DNA of 64,000 nucleotides from Stieleria neptunia (GTDB lineage: Bacteria; Planctomycetota; Planctomycetia; Pirellulales; Pirellulaceae): contig NZ_CP037423.1 in the NCBI RefSeq assembly GCF_007754155.1, positions 310,001 through 374,000 of the forward strand, read 5' to 3'. A model generated the notes under the pieces. That model had not been told where the DNA came from. It searched no databases and was given only the letters and a program-made list of their open reading frames with translations. Made by a program: the position numbers and the translations under genes. Positions 18,379 to 29,388 of the stretch are shown here, piece by piece (positions within the stretch are counted from its first letter, which is position 1; the number at the start of each line of letters is the position of its first letter).

Positions 18379-21300
18379 ATGAGTTCTTCGGCTGACGCAT
18401 CAGACTCCGAATCGGACCTCGCGGATCTTGTCGACCAGATCATCGATCAACTGCGGTCCGGCGGTGACATCGATACGGTCGAGTACATCCGCCGTTTTCC
18501 CAAGCATGCCGACCGGATCGAACAGTTGATCCCGACGCTGCGCTATCTCGGTGAAGTGAACGATGTCACGACCGATGGTTCTTTAACGAATGATGCCGAC
18601 CTCAGTGCGAATCTTGATCGCTCGGACGACGCGCCGCTGTTCAAGCAGTTGGGCGACTTTCAAATTGTTCGCGAAATCGGCCGCGGCGGGATGGGGATCG
18701 TTTACGAAGCGAACGAGATCTCATTGGATCGACGGGTCGCGCTCAAGGTGCTTCCATTTGCGGCGATTTCGAGCGAACGTCAGTTGGCCCGATTCAAGGT
18801 CGAAGCGCAGGCGGCTGCCGGACTGCACCACACCGGAATCGTTCCCGTCTATTCGGTCGGGTGTGATCGTGGCGTGCACTACTACGCGATGCAGTACATC
18901 GATGGCACCAGTTTGGCCCTGGTGCTGAGGGAGGCTCGGCTCGCGTCGACCAGGCAATCCGGTTCGATCGGTGACTTGGGGGCTGCCGGAGAAGCCGAAA
19001 CGCTGCGTGATTCGTCCGACGGCCAACCATCCGAACCTTCGAGTCGAGCCCGCGGCGAGTCCACAAGTGGCTCTGAATCTGCGACCGACGCACGGCAACA
19101 TTTTCGTTCGATGGCAAATCTAGCGATCCAGGCCGCCGAGGCGCTCGAGCATGCCCATCAAAGTGGAGTGATTCATCGGGACATCAAACCGGGTAATTTG
19201 CTCTTGGACCGCCAAGGCAAGTTGTGGATCACCGATTTCGGGCTGGCCCGCATTGAACAAGATTCCGAGTTGACGATGACGGGCGATCTGGTCGGAACAC
19301 TCCGGTACATGAGTCCGGAACAGGCGACATCGAAAAGCTCCGCGGTCGATCATCGCTGTGATGTGTATTCGTTGGGCGCGACGCTCTATGAATTGCTGAC
19401 GCGTCGACCGGCCTTCATCGGAGACGACCGACAAGAACTGCTTCGCAAAATCATCAGTGTCGATCCCGTCGCGCCGTCCAAATGGAACCCTCGCGTCCCG
19501 GGCGACCTTGAGACGATCGTGATGAAGGCGATGGAAAAAGATCGCGATGCCCGATATGTCGACGCGCAGTCGATGGCAGACGACTTGCGTTGTTACTTGG
19601 AAGATCGCCCGATCGCGGCACGGCGTCCCTCGAGCCTCGCCCGGATCCGTAAATGGGGGCGACGCCATCCGGCAATCGTCCGGTCATCCTTCGCGATGCT
19701 TGCCGTGATCGCACTGGCATGGCTGATCGGCAGCGTGCTGCTCGTTCGGCAGACGACCAAGACGCAGGTCGCTTTGTCGCAAGCCGAGGAGAATTTTGAA
19801 CGGTCCGAGTTGAATCGCGCGAAAGCAGAAACGGCAATCGGCCGCCTCGAGCGCCTGCTGTATGTCCGCGGTTTAGGCCTGGCCGCCAAAGCCTGGCGCG
19901 AAGGTGACGGCGCGGGTGCGGCGGCGCTGATGCGTTCCAACCCGGCCTATCAATCGCAGCCGGAACTGCGAGGGTTCGAGTGGCACTTTCTGGATTCGTT
20001 GTTGTTGCCGCCCGACAATGTTGTCTTCCGGTCCGATCAGGAATTGACCGCCGCGGCCGTTTCTCGCGACGGCACGCTGATCGCGATCGGTGACGCCGAG
20101 GGAACGATTCGCTTGATGCGAGAATCCGGAACGCCGTTGCGACTGGATGGGCACGATGGTCCGGTTCACGCCTTGGATCTGGACATCAACGACCAGCGTT
20201 TGGCGAGTTGCGGCGCAGACGGCACCGTCCGCATCTGGGACGTCGCGAGCGGACAAGAAGTCGGCGTGATCGAATCAGGGCATGATGGGAAACCCGTGTT
20301 TGCCGTTCGCTATTCGCACGACGGAAAATCCTTGGCAAGCGGAGGTGGCGATGGAAACGTGCGCCTTTGGGATCCGATCACCATGAAGCAGCGTTTGGCG
20401 CTGGTCGGGCACCGTCGCGATGTCCGCACGGTCGCGTTCGCCGCCGATGATGCGACGATCGCGTCGGGAAGCAACGACCGCGACGTTCGAATCTGGCGTG
20501 TCGCGACCGGCGAATCGATTCGATCGCTGCGCGGCCATACCGGGATGGTCCTTTGCACCGCGTTCACCGCAGACGGGCGCTACCTGATCAGCGGAAGCAA
20601 CGACCACACGATTCGGTTCTGGGATCACGCCACCGGCGAGGAAGTTTGCGTCGTCCGCCAGCACCGCGACGGCGTTCAATCGCTCGCGATCCTCGCCGAC
20701 GGTGGCATCGTTGCCGGTGATCGAGGCGGCAATCTGCGGATCTGGCGAATTCGCGGCAGGAAACCCGTGGATCGATTTCGTAATGATGGATTCTTGAGAT
20801 TCTTGTCGGTTCAATTGTCGCCCGACGGGAAGTCATGGGCAGGACTGACAGCGGATGGGAATTTGATCTTACGTGATCTGGCGTCCCAACGAACCCGCGT
20901 CTTATTGAGCAACCTCGCGGTTCAGATCCCACTCGCCGAACGCGAACAGTTGGCGTTTTCTCCCGACGGATCGCGACTGTTCTGCGTGGATCGAATCGTG
21001 ACGCTGCCGTCCAATTGGGACGATGCATTGCAACCGCCGCTCAAGCTGAAGATCCCCGTGGGCGCCCCCGGATGTTTCGCGCCGGAGGGAAAGTCCATCG
21101 CTGTGGGCCGGGACGGATCGATCCAGTCGTATGACGCAGAAACAGGGAAACAGTTACGCGAATTCGATTCTCCGATCAAAACGATCACGGGGCTGCGATT
21201 CTCCCATGACGGCCATCAGTTGTTCGGTTGGGCAACCGAGGGGCCGATCGTCCGTTGGGATTGGCCGGGCGGGAATGTCGTCGAAACGATCGACCATCCC

Positions 21301-22698
21301 CACGATCAAATCATTGACCTGGAACCCTCGCCCGACGGAAGCGGGATCGTGACGTGCGGAGCCGACGGTGCTGTCGCCGTTCGAGATGAGCAGACCTTGC
21401 GGTGGCGAGAGTTGGATCTTGGCGAGCGTCACTGCAGCAGCGTCAGTTGGTTCGACCGGGGAACCTCGCTCGCGTTGACCGCACCGGGGTTGCAGGATTT
21501 CCTTTACCGGTTGCGGCCGGACGGATTCATCGAAACACTTGCGGACAATCAGGGTGCCGAGCAAACGGAGGTTTTACAGCGACATCGTCTGTTTCTCAGT
21601 AACGTTCGGGGCGTCAGAGTCGAAGTACGGGACCTCGACCGACTCGAAGTTACCTCCGACAAGAACGAACTGCTGCAAGGTCACACCGATCGGATTTGGT
21701 CTCTCTCGGTCACGGGTGACGGAGAGCAGATGCTCACCGCCAGCCGCGACGGAACGCTCCGTCGCTGGTCCCAACCGGTCGACCGCTGGCAATGGCTTTC
21801 GCGACGCCGCCACCTCGACTTTCGCGTCGATGACTTCGCCTGGTCAGACGATCAGACGACGCTGGGAATCGCAGAGATCGGACGCGGTCTGATTTATCAA
21901 TGGCCAGAAGGAAACCTGCGGCATCATTATCGATGGTGGGGGAAATCCGGGCTCGGCGTCATGGGATTTGCGTTTGAGTCGGTCGCGGTGGCCCCCAACG
22001 GCGGTCGGCTCGTGACCGGGCACCGTGACGGTTCCATCCGGTTCTGGGACCCATCACCGGGCCCGCCGATTCACGTCATCCAGGCGATGGAAATTGATGC
22101 CGGCGTGACAGCGATCACCCTCTCGCAGGACGGACGATGGTTGGCCGCCTGCAGTCGGCGTGGGAATGGATTGAAAGTCTTTGGCACGGCAACGTGGCAA
22201 TCGACGTGGTCCGCGTCGGCGGATGATTGCGATGACTTTGTGTTTTCGTCCGATGGGCAATGGCTGGCGTATTGCGATGGCCGAGAGGCGGTCGTCGTCT
22301 CGACGGAGCCTTTCCGCGAAGTCAGACGATTTGCCGACCATTCCCTAACAGTGAACGGGTTGGCGTTTTCACCCGACAACCGGATGCTGGTGACTGCCTG
22401 TGAAGATCGCAAGTTACGGATCTGGAATCCGGGAACGGGGGAATTGCAAGGAACGCTCACCGGGCACGCCGCATCGATCGGTCGAGTCACCTTCTCGCCC
22501 GACGGGGCAACGCTCGTGTCCGGTGATTCCGACGGCGTGATCAAATTGTGGCACTTGGCGACGGGCCAGGAACTCTACACGCTTGCCGACCTTGATTTCG
22601 GAATCGACAAACTCTCCTTCGATGCCAGCGGTCGCGTCCTGGTCGCCCTCTCCTCCGACGGCCACGTCCACGTTTTCGACGCGGCCTCGCGGCCATAG
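18379..22698 (+). CDS. Membrane Ser/Thr protein kinase with WD40 repeats
   Basis: 1439 residues from the ATG at 18379; an in-frame GTG at 18364 is close, and a longer frame from 18319 would overlap the sigma gene. A short N-terminal segment (LVDQIIDQL, IRRFPKHADRIEQLIPTLR) is typical of these planctomycete kinases. Kinase domain about 95-370: IGRGGMGIVYEA, VALKVLP, HRDIKPGNLL, DFGLA and GTLRYMSPEQ are all intact, so it should be active. A single membrane segment (about 435-457) follows, then a WD40 region from about 550 to the end, with many RIWDVASG-like blade ends and DG turns. Kinase inside, sensory propellers outside is the expected topology. It is coupled to the sigma gene by a short gap. 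Palindrome A ends the unit. Confidence 0.9.
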   Translation: MSSSADASDSESDLADLVDQIIDQLRSGGDIDTVEYIRRFPKHADRIEQLIPTLRYLGEVNDVTTDGSLTNDADLSANLDRSDDAPLFKQLGDFQIVREIGRGGMGIVYEANEISLDRRVALKVLPFAAISSERQLARFKVEAQAAAGLHHTGIVPVYSVGCDRGVHYYAMQYIDGTSLALVLREARLASTRQSGSIGDLGAAGEAETLRDSSDGQPSEPSSRARGESTSGSESATDARQHFRSMANLAIQAAEALEHAHQSGVIHRDIKPGNLLLDRQGKLWITDFGLARIEQDSELTMTGDLVGTLRYMSPEQATSKSSAVDHRCDVYSLGATLYELLTRRPAFIGDDRQELLRKIISVDPVAPSKWNPRVPGDLETIVMKAMEKDRDARYVDAQSMADDLRCYLEDRPIAARRPSSLARIRKWGRRHPAIVRSSFAMLAVIALAWLIGSVLLVRQTTKTQVALSQAEENFERSELNRAKAETAIGRLERLLYVRGLGLAAKAWREGDGAGAAALMRSNPAYQSQPELRGFEWHFLDSLLLPPDNVVFRSDQELTAAAVSRDGTLIAIGDAEGTIRLMRESGTPLRLDGHDGPVHALDLDINDQRLASCGADGTVRIWDVASGQEVGVIESGHDGKPVFAVRYSHDGKSLASGGGDGNVRLWDPITMKQRLALVGHRRDVRTVAFAADDATIASGSNDRDVRIWRVATGESIRSLRGHTGMVLCTAFTADGRYLISGSNDHTIRFWDHATGEEVCVVRQHRDGVQSLAILADGGIVAGDRGGNLRIWRIRGRKPVDRFRNDGFLRFLSVQLSPDGKSWAGLTADGNLILRDLASQRTRVLLSNLAVQIPLAEREQLAFSPDGSRLFCVDRIVTLPSNWDDALQPPLKLKIPVGAPGCFAPEGKSIAVGRDGSIQSYDAETGKQLREFDSPIKTITGLRFSHDGHQLFGWATEGPIVRWDWPGGNVVETIDHPHDQIIDLEPSPDGSGIVTCGADGAVAVRDEQTLRWRELDLGERHCSSVSWFDRGTSLALTAPGLQDFLYRLRPDGFIETLADNQGAEQTEVLQRHRLFLSNVRGVRVEVRDLDRLEVTSDKNELLQGHTDRIWSLSVTGDGEQMLTASRDGTLRRWSQPVDRWQWLSRRRHLDFRVDDFAWSDDQTTLGIAEIGRGLIYQWPEGNLRHHYRWWGKSGLGVMGFAFESVAVAPNGGRLVTGHRDGSIRFWDPSPGPPIHVIQAMEIDAGVTAITLSQDGRWLAACSRRGNGLKVFGTATWQSTWSASADDCDDFVFSSDGQWLAYCDGREAVVVSTEPFREVRRFADHSLTVNGLAFSPDNRMLVTACEDRKLRIWNPGTGELQGTLTGHAASIGRVTFSPDGATLVSGDSDGVIKLWHLATGQELYTLADLDFGIDKLSFDASGRVLVALSSDGHVHVFDAASRP

Positions 22699-22705
22699 CG
22701 CGGCC

Positions 22706-22762
22706 GTGGGAGAGGCTTCCAGCCTGTCATGCGGGAATCGACAGGCTGGAAGCCTCTCCCAC
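22706..22762. repeat. Intergenic palindrome, family A
   Basis: A second family A copy, with arms GTGGGAGAGGCTTCCAGCC and GGCTGGAAGCCTCTCCCAC. It begins eight bases after the kinase stop and may terminate that transcript. The rest of the 346 bp space to 23044 holds a T-rich stretch at about 22793 and no gene I can support. Confidence 0.85.
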
Positions 22763-23044
22763 TAATTTTCGCTCGATCTGACAAAACGCGACATTTTTTT
22801 GGTGACGTTCCGGGTCGCTTTTCCCGGATCAGTCCTGGGGCCATTTCATTCCAGCAGTCCGGTGCGCTTTGGGGATCCAAGCACGTCGGCATGCTCGATG
22901 CCGGAGGTTCTCGATCGATGCCGCAAAACATCATTTCTGGATGGCCGTTCTTGGCCTCCGGCAGGTTGTCGACGCTCGCGGTGTCTTTATCTCTGAACTG
23001 GGGCTTCTCGCGACGCGATCCAGTTCACTTGTAAGAGGTTTTTG

Positions 23045-26000
23045 ATGTTTCAACCCCGTCGAAAGTTGCAGCGTCGACTGAGCAAACCGCAGCGACGCCG
23101 GCTGGCCGCCGGTCTGCAAACACTGGAGCGACGACACCTGCTGGCTGCTGGCGTGCTTGCGTCGCCTTTTCCGCCAACCATCGATTACGCCGAGTTTTCC
23201 GACGTGAGTGATCTGACTCTGGTTGCCGACACGAGCGCGACGCCGGAACGATTGCGACTGACGACGGCAACCCTGGATGTGGGCGGGGCGGCGTGGCATC
23301 ACGACAAACAATACGTGTCGATCGGCTTTGAAACGACGTTTCAATTCCAAATGAGCGAAGGTAACGATGGTGAAAACGGTGGCGGCGCCGGTTTCGCCTT
23401 CGTCATCCAGAACAACCCCGCGCCGGTCGCCAAAGCGAGCCATTTGGGCTATCACCAAGCCGCCAATAATCTCGCGATCGAATTCGACACGGTCCAGGAA
23501 GCGAGTCTCAATGACCCCAGCGACAGCCACGTCAGCGTTCACTCACGAGGTCCCGCGCGAAACCACTGGAATGAAAACTTCTCGCTCGGATCATTCAATA
23601 CCTCTGGTTCCAGGCTCGATGACGGCAATGTTCACACGGCCAAGGTCACGTACTCGCCGGGAACGATGGAGATCTACTTGGACGATCTTGCGACGCCTCA
23701 ATTGGTTATTCCGTTGAACTTGGAGGAGTTGCTTGACCTTGACCACGGCCGGGCGACGGTTGGATTCACGGCGTCGGCGGGCGGTGGAATTCAGAACCAC
23801 GACATTCTCAGTTGGACCTTCGCCAACACCGAAGACACGTCCAGCACGCTCAGTATTCTGGATTCGGGTCTCATCGAAGGTGATTCCGGTTCGGCAAGCC
23901 TCGACTTGACGTTGCAACGATTGGGCGATGTGTCTGCGTCAGCCACCGTCGCTTGGGCTACTGAGGCGGACACCGCGAATGCCGATGACGATTTTGCCTC
24001 GTCACAAGGCCAAGTCATCTTCTTGCCAGACGAAACCGAGAAGACGATTTCGGTGCCCGTCTTCGGTGATACCGACGAGGAGACGAATGAGACCTTTCAT
24101 GTCTCGATCCAAGTCACCGAGGGAACGCTTGCCGTCGTCGATGGGACTGCCATCGGCAGCATCTTCAATGACGACGTCAGCATCTCGGTCGCCGACGTTA
24201 CCGTGACCGAAGGCGATCAACAGTATCGCTTCATCGGTTCTGCGGTCGATACGACGGCCGTCAGTATCAATGCGATCCGGAAAGCGATCATCCGACCGGA
24301 CGGCTACCTGTATTTGAATTCCGAAGTGCCCCCGGAAATCCTTCGCTACGACGCCGACACGGGGGTGTTCATCGACCGCTTTGCCACGATGCCGAATTCG
24401 GAACAAGCGACGTTCCGAGATTTTAATTTCGGTCCCGATGGGGATCTGTATGTCATTGATCGCAAGCCGGGCTATCGAGTGCTGCGGTTTGACGGAACGA
24501 GTGGCGCGTACCGGGGCGAATTCGTTGCATCGCGTTCGGGAGGATTGGATAGCCCCAAGACATTCGTTTTTGGCAGCGATGGCAATCTGTATGTAGCGAG
24601 CCATGGCGACAAAGTGCTGGAGTACCAAGGTCCTTTCGGATCCGAGCCGGGAGCCTTCCTTGGTGAATTCGTTTCCGGCAGCGGACGCCCGGACACGCCC
24701 GACAACTTGACTTTCGGTCCAAACGGAGACCTGTTTGTTGGCTATTCGAATACGGTCGACCGCTACAACGGAACCACGGGCGCCTCTTTAGGCACCTTCG
24801 TTCAGCCGGGTTCCGGAGGATTGAATCGACTCTTTCAAGGTGGGCTGATTTTCGGGCCGGACCGGAACGGTGATGGCCAAACCGACCTGTATGTGACCAG
24901 TGGCAGTACCGATGAAGTCCTGGTTTACGATGGGAACGATGGGAGTTACATCGAGCCCCTCTTCTCGGCCGGCTTGGGCGGCCTGGATCTGCCGGCCGGG
25001 CTCACCTTCGACGGTGACGGCAATCTGCTGGTTGGCAAAGTCGGCGGCGATGACGATCTGATGCGCTATGGAATCCAATCGCAAGCCGTCTTTACCGTTT
25101 CGCTTTCCAAGCCATCTGGTGTTCCCGTGACGGTCCAGTACACCACCGCCGACGGGACCGCCCAGTCCGGTGACTACACGCCGGTCAGTGGGACACTCAC
25201 GTTTCCACCTGGAGTGACTTCGCGCACCATCATCGTGCCTACCGTCGACGATGCAGTGTTCGAGTCGACCGAAACCTTCGAGTTGCTTCTTTCCAACCCG
25301 ACCAACGCTTCACTCGATGACGCGATTGGAATTGGTACCCTAGCCGATGACGAGGTGCAGCAACCGCCGACGATCGACTACCCCGATTTTTTTGATGTCA
25401 GTGATTTGAACCTTGTGGGGCATGCGTTCACAACGTTGGACGACCGGATGCAGCTATCGGACACGGGGCTTCGCCAAGGAAGCGTCTGGCATGCTGAACA
25501 GCAAACGGTCTCCACCGCTTTCGAAACACAGTTTGATTTTGTCCTGGCATCCAACGTTCGATCGTTCTCATTTGTGATTCAGAACAGTCGCCCTGAAATG
25601 CTTGGCGGAGACGCCGGTTTCAACGCGATTCCGAACAGTCTTGCGATCGAATTCGATACCCATCGAGGGTCAAAGGACAACGACCCCGACAACAACCATG
25701 TCAGCATTCAATCACGGGGGATTGAACACAATCACGCCAGCGAAGACTATTCGCTTGGCACGGCCACCATTGTTCCGGATATGAACGATGATCTGCCGCA
25801 CACCGCAAAGATACGCTACGAGTCTGGCAATTTGCAGGTCTTCGTTGACGACTTGATGACGCCGGCTCTGTCCGTCAACGTCGATATCGACGATTTGCTT
25901 GATCTTGATTTCGGCCGGGCTTGGGTCGGATTCGCTGCGGGAGGCAATCGACACGAAATCTTGAACTGGCAGTTCCGTCCGCTGGTGGACCTGAGCACAA

Positions 26001-29000
26001 CGATCGGAATTCACGACGCGGAGATTTTGGAAGGAGACAGCGGAACGCGGCAACTTGTATTGGAAGTTCAACGGAACGGCCCTGCGGAAGCAAGGGTTCA
26101 ATGGCAGACGACCGACAATTCGGCGGTGGCGGGAGTTGACTATACGGCTGCATCCGGAACGATTGAATTTGTAGCAGGAGGCCCCGATGTCCAGCAAATC
26201 GCCGTGCCGATTCATGGCGATCTCACCGAAGAAGCGTTCGAATCGCTGTTCGTCCAGATTGATATGACATTAGGTCAGGCAATCATCGTCGATGACCAAG
26301 CCATCGGCACGATTCTGAATGATGATGCATCGCTTTTCATCAGCGATGCATCGGCCGTCGAGGGAGACCCGACGTTCACGTTTACCGACGAATTTGTGCC
26401 GCCGGCAATCGATGGGCTCTGGGTGATGTCGCGTGGACTGGATGTCGGTCCAGACGAAAATCTATACGTCACTGTCGAACAAGGGCCGTATCCGGGAGCA
26501 GTGCTGCGATACGATGGCCAGACCGGTGAATTCATGGGGGTGTTTGCCGCGCACAATGAACTCGATGGTGCCAAGGACATTGAATTTGGTCCCGATGGCA
26601 ACCTGTACGTGACCAACAACCGTACCGACAAGATTCTGCGATTCGACGGAACGACCGGAGAATTCATCGACGTCTACGTTCCAGCCGGAGGCGCCCTCAG
26701 TATCCCGCGTGCCATCGTGTTTGGAACGGACAACAACCTGTATGTCGCCAACGGGGAATCCGACGAAATCCTGCGTTACCAAGGCCCGCTGGAGCAAGAC
26801 CCTGGGGGATTGATCGACGCATTCGTGACAGCAGGCGACGGGGGGATGGACAATCCAACCACGTTGGCCTTTGGCCCCGACGGGACGCTCTACGTCGCCA
26901 GTGGAGCCCATGCCGTCTACAACAACAGCATTCTAAGATTCGATGGAACAACAGGTGACTTCATCGATGCCTTCGACGTTTCCGGAACCTCAACGCTGGC
27001 ACTGGTTCCAACCGCCGGGCTGATTTTTGGCCCCGACCTGAATGGTGATGGTGTCGGCGAACTGTACGCGAGCAACGGTGACGGTCCCGCGGAGATTTTG
27101 GCGTTCGACCCCACGACCCGCGCGCTGCTTGATAGGGTCGTGGAATCGGGGGCTGGAGGATTAAGCGATCCCAAGGGCTTGGCGTTCACGTCTGACGGTG
27201 ACTTGCTGGTTGTCAGCTCTGGCACACGCAACATTTTGCGATATTCCAGTCGTAATCGAGCGGCATTTGCGGCGATGCTGTCGTCACCCGTTGGCCAGAC
27301 CGTCGAAGTTGACTTTGTCACCACCGATGGGACTGCGAATTCAGCCAGCGACTACGTTTCCACCAGCGGCACGTTGACCATTCCAAGAGGGATGACCAGC
27401 CGAACGATCCAGGTTTCGACCATCGATGATCCGCAGTTTGAATCGGACGAAACATTTCAGTTGACGCTTTCCAACGCAGTGGGTGCCGCGATCTCTGACG
27501 GTACCGGTGTTGCGACCATCCTCAACGATGACATCGCTCCACTGGACTTTGGCGATGCCCCGGCGAGCTACGGGACATTGATTGCCGACGACGGTGCCGT
27601 CCACGTCGCAGTGGGACCGCAGTTGGGAGCGCAGCGCGACAGCGAAGACGATGGCATTCCATCGGTCGATGCTGACGGGGACGATGTCGACGGATTAACC
27701 GATGACGAAGACGGGGTGTTGTTCGGCACGCTCAAGCTTGGTCAAACGATGGCCGCTGTGAACATCGAATTGCAGGGCAGCGGCGATGCCTGGATCGATG
27801 CCTGGATAGACTTTGACGCAGATGGAGTGTGGGACGCGAGCGAAAAAATCCTTGACAGTGCAAGCGTAAACTCCGGTCTTCAGACACTCAACTATGCCGT
27901 TCCGACAACGATGGCGCTCGGTGAAACTTACGGTCGGGTTCGAGTCAGCACGACCGGCGGCCTTGAACCAACAGGGTTTGCCGACGACGGCGAAGTCGAA
28001 GATTACTCGATCACGATCCGCGAAGACGTGGTGTATGTCGCCCAACCAGCGGAGAACGACATCACCGTCAGGCTCGCGGGGGAAAACGTCGAAGTGATCG
28101 ACAACGACAACGGCGCAGCGCTGTTGGCAAGACCGATCGCGACGACGCAGTCGCTTCAATTGACCGGCACGACGGGTGACGACACGTTTATCGTCGACTA
28201 CGGCGAGGGTGGTATTTTTTCGCTGCCAGACGGGATCGAGATCGACGCGGCAGGCGGTTCCGACTCGGTCGTCATCCGGGGTACGGGAACGTCCACCGCG
28301 ACCCTGCGATCACCCGACGGGACACTTGCCGGCGCCATCGTGCAGGTGAATGATGCGTCACAAGTCAACGAAGTCCGACTCGCAGGCGTCGGTCCGACCA
28401 GTGTGCATGCGATGCAATCGATCCAGATCGATGGTTCGCTCAACGTCGCCCATCAAGTGTTGTCACTCGCGGCGACAAGCTCCATCACACTTGGCACGAT
28501 GACGGAATTCGCGGGCGGCAGAATCGAAACGAGCGGTCCCGTTACGATCGGCGGCACGTTGAAGTTTCGTCCGCCGGTGGGGGTGACTCCAGACGTCGGA
28601 GACGCCTTCGTGTTGGTGACCGCGACGGCGCTGAGCGGTGAGTTCACGAGCCTGGACCTTCCCACACCCCCGCTCGGTGCCGACTGGGATTTGAAGGTGG
28701 GCGCGACCGAAGTTCGATTGACCTTGGTGGATCTGGCCGAAGTCGGCGTGTTGACGCTTGGCAGCGGCAGCAGCACGACGCAGCGGTCAACCGTCACCCA
28801 AGTTGACATCACCTTTGATGGTCTGGTGGACGTCGATGCGGACGCATTTGAATTGCGCAAGCAAGGTTCCCAGGGCGGTCTGGTTACCACGGCGTTCACG
28901 CTCACAACGGACGCTCAAAACAACTCGGTCGCGACCCTCACCTTCAGCGGGCCGCTCACGCGTGGTGCGATCGGTGCGCTCGTTGACGGAAATTATCAGT

Positions 29001-29305
29001 TAGCGATCGACCCGACAAAAGTACGTCGAACTGGAACCTCCGTCTCGCTCGACGGTGACGGCGATGGACTTCGAGGCGGCGACTACGTGATTGGCACGTC
29101 GGCAACGGACCAGTTTTTTGCCCTCTACGGCGACAGTGACGGAGACCGTGATGTGGACGGACAGGACTACGGACGATTCGGATTGACGTTCTTGAAGACC
29201 GCAGGAACTCCAGGATTCAATCCCGACCTGGACTTCGATGGCGACGGAGACGTCGACGGGCAAGACTACGGACAATTCGGTCTGCGATTTCTGAGGCGGA
29301 TCTGA
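23045..29305 (+). CDS. Giant secreted surface protein: duplicated lectin / Calx-beta / propeller, GEVED, dockerin-like end
   Basis: 2086 residues from the ATG at 23045, with AAGAGG upstream. The N-terminal Arg-rich part with LERRHLLAA resembles the LEPR-type export signal. Block 1: L-type lectin-like domain (about 45-260), complete Calx-beta (about 263-375), then a Calx-beta split by a six-blade-like propeller (N-part 378-398, propeller about 399-677, C-part 679-769). Block 2 repeats this from about 774 (lectin to 976, Calx-beta 984-1096, split Calx-beta with propeller 1119-1404, C-part to 1498). Next a GEVED domain (about 1499-1660), a variable beta-rich region, and two dockerin-like calcium loops at the end (DSDGDRDVDGQDYG, DFDGDGDVDGQDYG). 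Calx-beta domains bind calcium; the lectins likely bind glycans. A role in surface adhesion is inferred. Confidence 0.88.
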   Translation: MFQPRRKLQRRLSKPQRRRLAAGLQTLERRHLLAAGVLASPFPPTIDYAEFSDVSDLTLVADTSATPERLRLTTATLDVGGAAWHHDKQYVSIGFETTFQFQMSEGNDGENGGGAGFAFVIQNNPAPVAKASHLGYHQAANNLAIEFDTVQEASLNDPSDSHVSVHSRGPARNHWNENFSLGSFNTSGSRLDDGNVHTAKVTYSPGTMEIYLDDLATPQLVIPLNLEELLDLDHGRATVGFTASAGGGIQNHDILSWTFANTEDTSSTLSILDSGLIEGDSGSASLDLTLQRLGDVSASATVAWATEADTANADDDFASSQGQVIFLPDETEKTISVPVFGDTDEETNETFHVSIQVTEGTLAVVDGTAIGSIFNDDVSISVADVTVTEGDQQYRFIGSAVDTTAVSINAIRKAIIRPDGYLYLNSEVPPEILRYDADTGVFIDRFATMPNSEQATFRDFNFGPDGDLYVIDRKPGYRVLRFDGTSGAYRGEFVASRSGGLDSPKTFVFGSDGNLYVASHGDKVLEYQGPFGSEPGAFLGEFVSGSGRPDTPDNLTFGPNGDLFVGYSNTVDRYNGTTGASLGTFVQPGSGGLNRLFQGGLIFGPDRNGDGQTDLYVTSGSTDEVLVYDGNDGSYIEPLFSAGLGGLDLPAGLTFDGDGNLLVGKVGGDDDLMRYGIQSQAVFTVSLSKPSGVPVTVQYTTADGTAQSGDYTPVSGTLTFPPGVTSRTIIVPTVDDAVFESTETFELLLSNPTNASLDDAIGIGTLADDEVQQPPTIDYPDFFDVSDLNLVGHAFTTLDDRMQLSDTGLRQGSVWHAEQQTVSTAFETQFDFVLASNVRSFSFVIQNSRPEMLGGDAGFNAIPNSLAIEFDTHRGSKDNDPDNNHVSIQSRGIEHNHASEDYSLGTATIVPDMNDDLPHTAKIRYESGNLQVFVDDLMTPALSVNVDIDDLLDLDFGRAWVGFAAGGNRHEILNWQFRPLVDLSTTIGIHDAEILEGDSGTRQLVLEVQRNGPAEARVQWQTTDNSAVAGVDYTAASGTIEFVAGGPDVQQIAVPIHGDLTEEAFESLFVQIDMTLGQAIIVDDQAIGTILNDDASLFISDASAVEGDPTFTFTDEFVPPAIDGLWVMSRGLDVGPDENLYVTVEQGPYPGAVLRYDGQTGEFMGVFAAHNELDGAKDIEFGPDGNLYVTNNRTDKILRFDGTTGEFIDVYVPAGGALSIPRAIVFGTDNNLYVANGESDEILRYQGPLEQDPGGLIDAFVTAGDGGMDNPTTLAFGPDGTLYVASGAHAVYNNSILRFDGTTGDFIDAFDVSGTSTLALVPTAGLIFGPDLNGDGVGELYASNGDGPAEILAFDPTTRALLDRVVESGAGGLSDPKGLAFTSDGDLLVVSSGTRNILRYSSRNRAAFAAMLSSPVGQTVEVDFVTTDGTANSASDYVSTSGTLTIPRGMTSRTIQVSTIDDPQFESDETFQLTLSNAVGAAISDGTGVATILNDDIAPLDFGDAPASYGTLIADDGAVHVAVGPQLGAQRDSEDDGIPSVDADGDDVDGLTDDEDGVLFGTLKLGQTMAAVNIELQGSGDAWIDAWIDFDADGVWDASEKILDSASVNSGLQTLNYAVPTTMALGETYGRVRVSTTGGLEPTGFADDGEVEDYSITIREDVVYVAQPAENDITVRLAGENVEVIDNDNGAALLARPIATTQSLQLTGTTGDDTFIVDYGEGGIFSLPDGIEIDAAGGSDSVVIRGTGTSTATLRSPDGTLAGAIVQVNDASQVNEVRLAGVGPTSVHAMQSIQIDGSLNVAHQVLSLAATSSITLGTMTEFAGGRIETSGPVTIGGTLKFRPPVGVTPDVGDAFVLVTATALSGEFTSLDLPTPPLGADWDLKVGATEVRLTLVDLAEVGVLTLGSGSSTTQRSTVTQVDITFDGLVDVDADAFELRKQGSQGGLVTTAFTLTTDAQNNSVATLTFSGPLTRGAIGALVDGNYQLAIDPTKVRRTGTSVSLDGDGDGLRGGDYVIGTSATDQFFALYGDSDGDRDVDGQDYGRFGLTFLKTAGTPGFNPDLDFDGDGDVDGQDYGQFGLRFLRRI

Positions 29306-29388
29306 GTCGGGTAACGAGAAATCGACATGTTTTTTTAACCACGTTTCACCACCGATCGTTCACTTTCAAGGACTCAGAAGGTTCAGCC

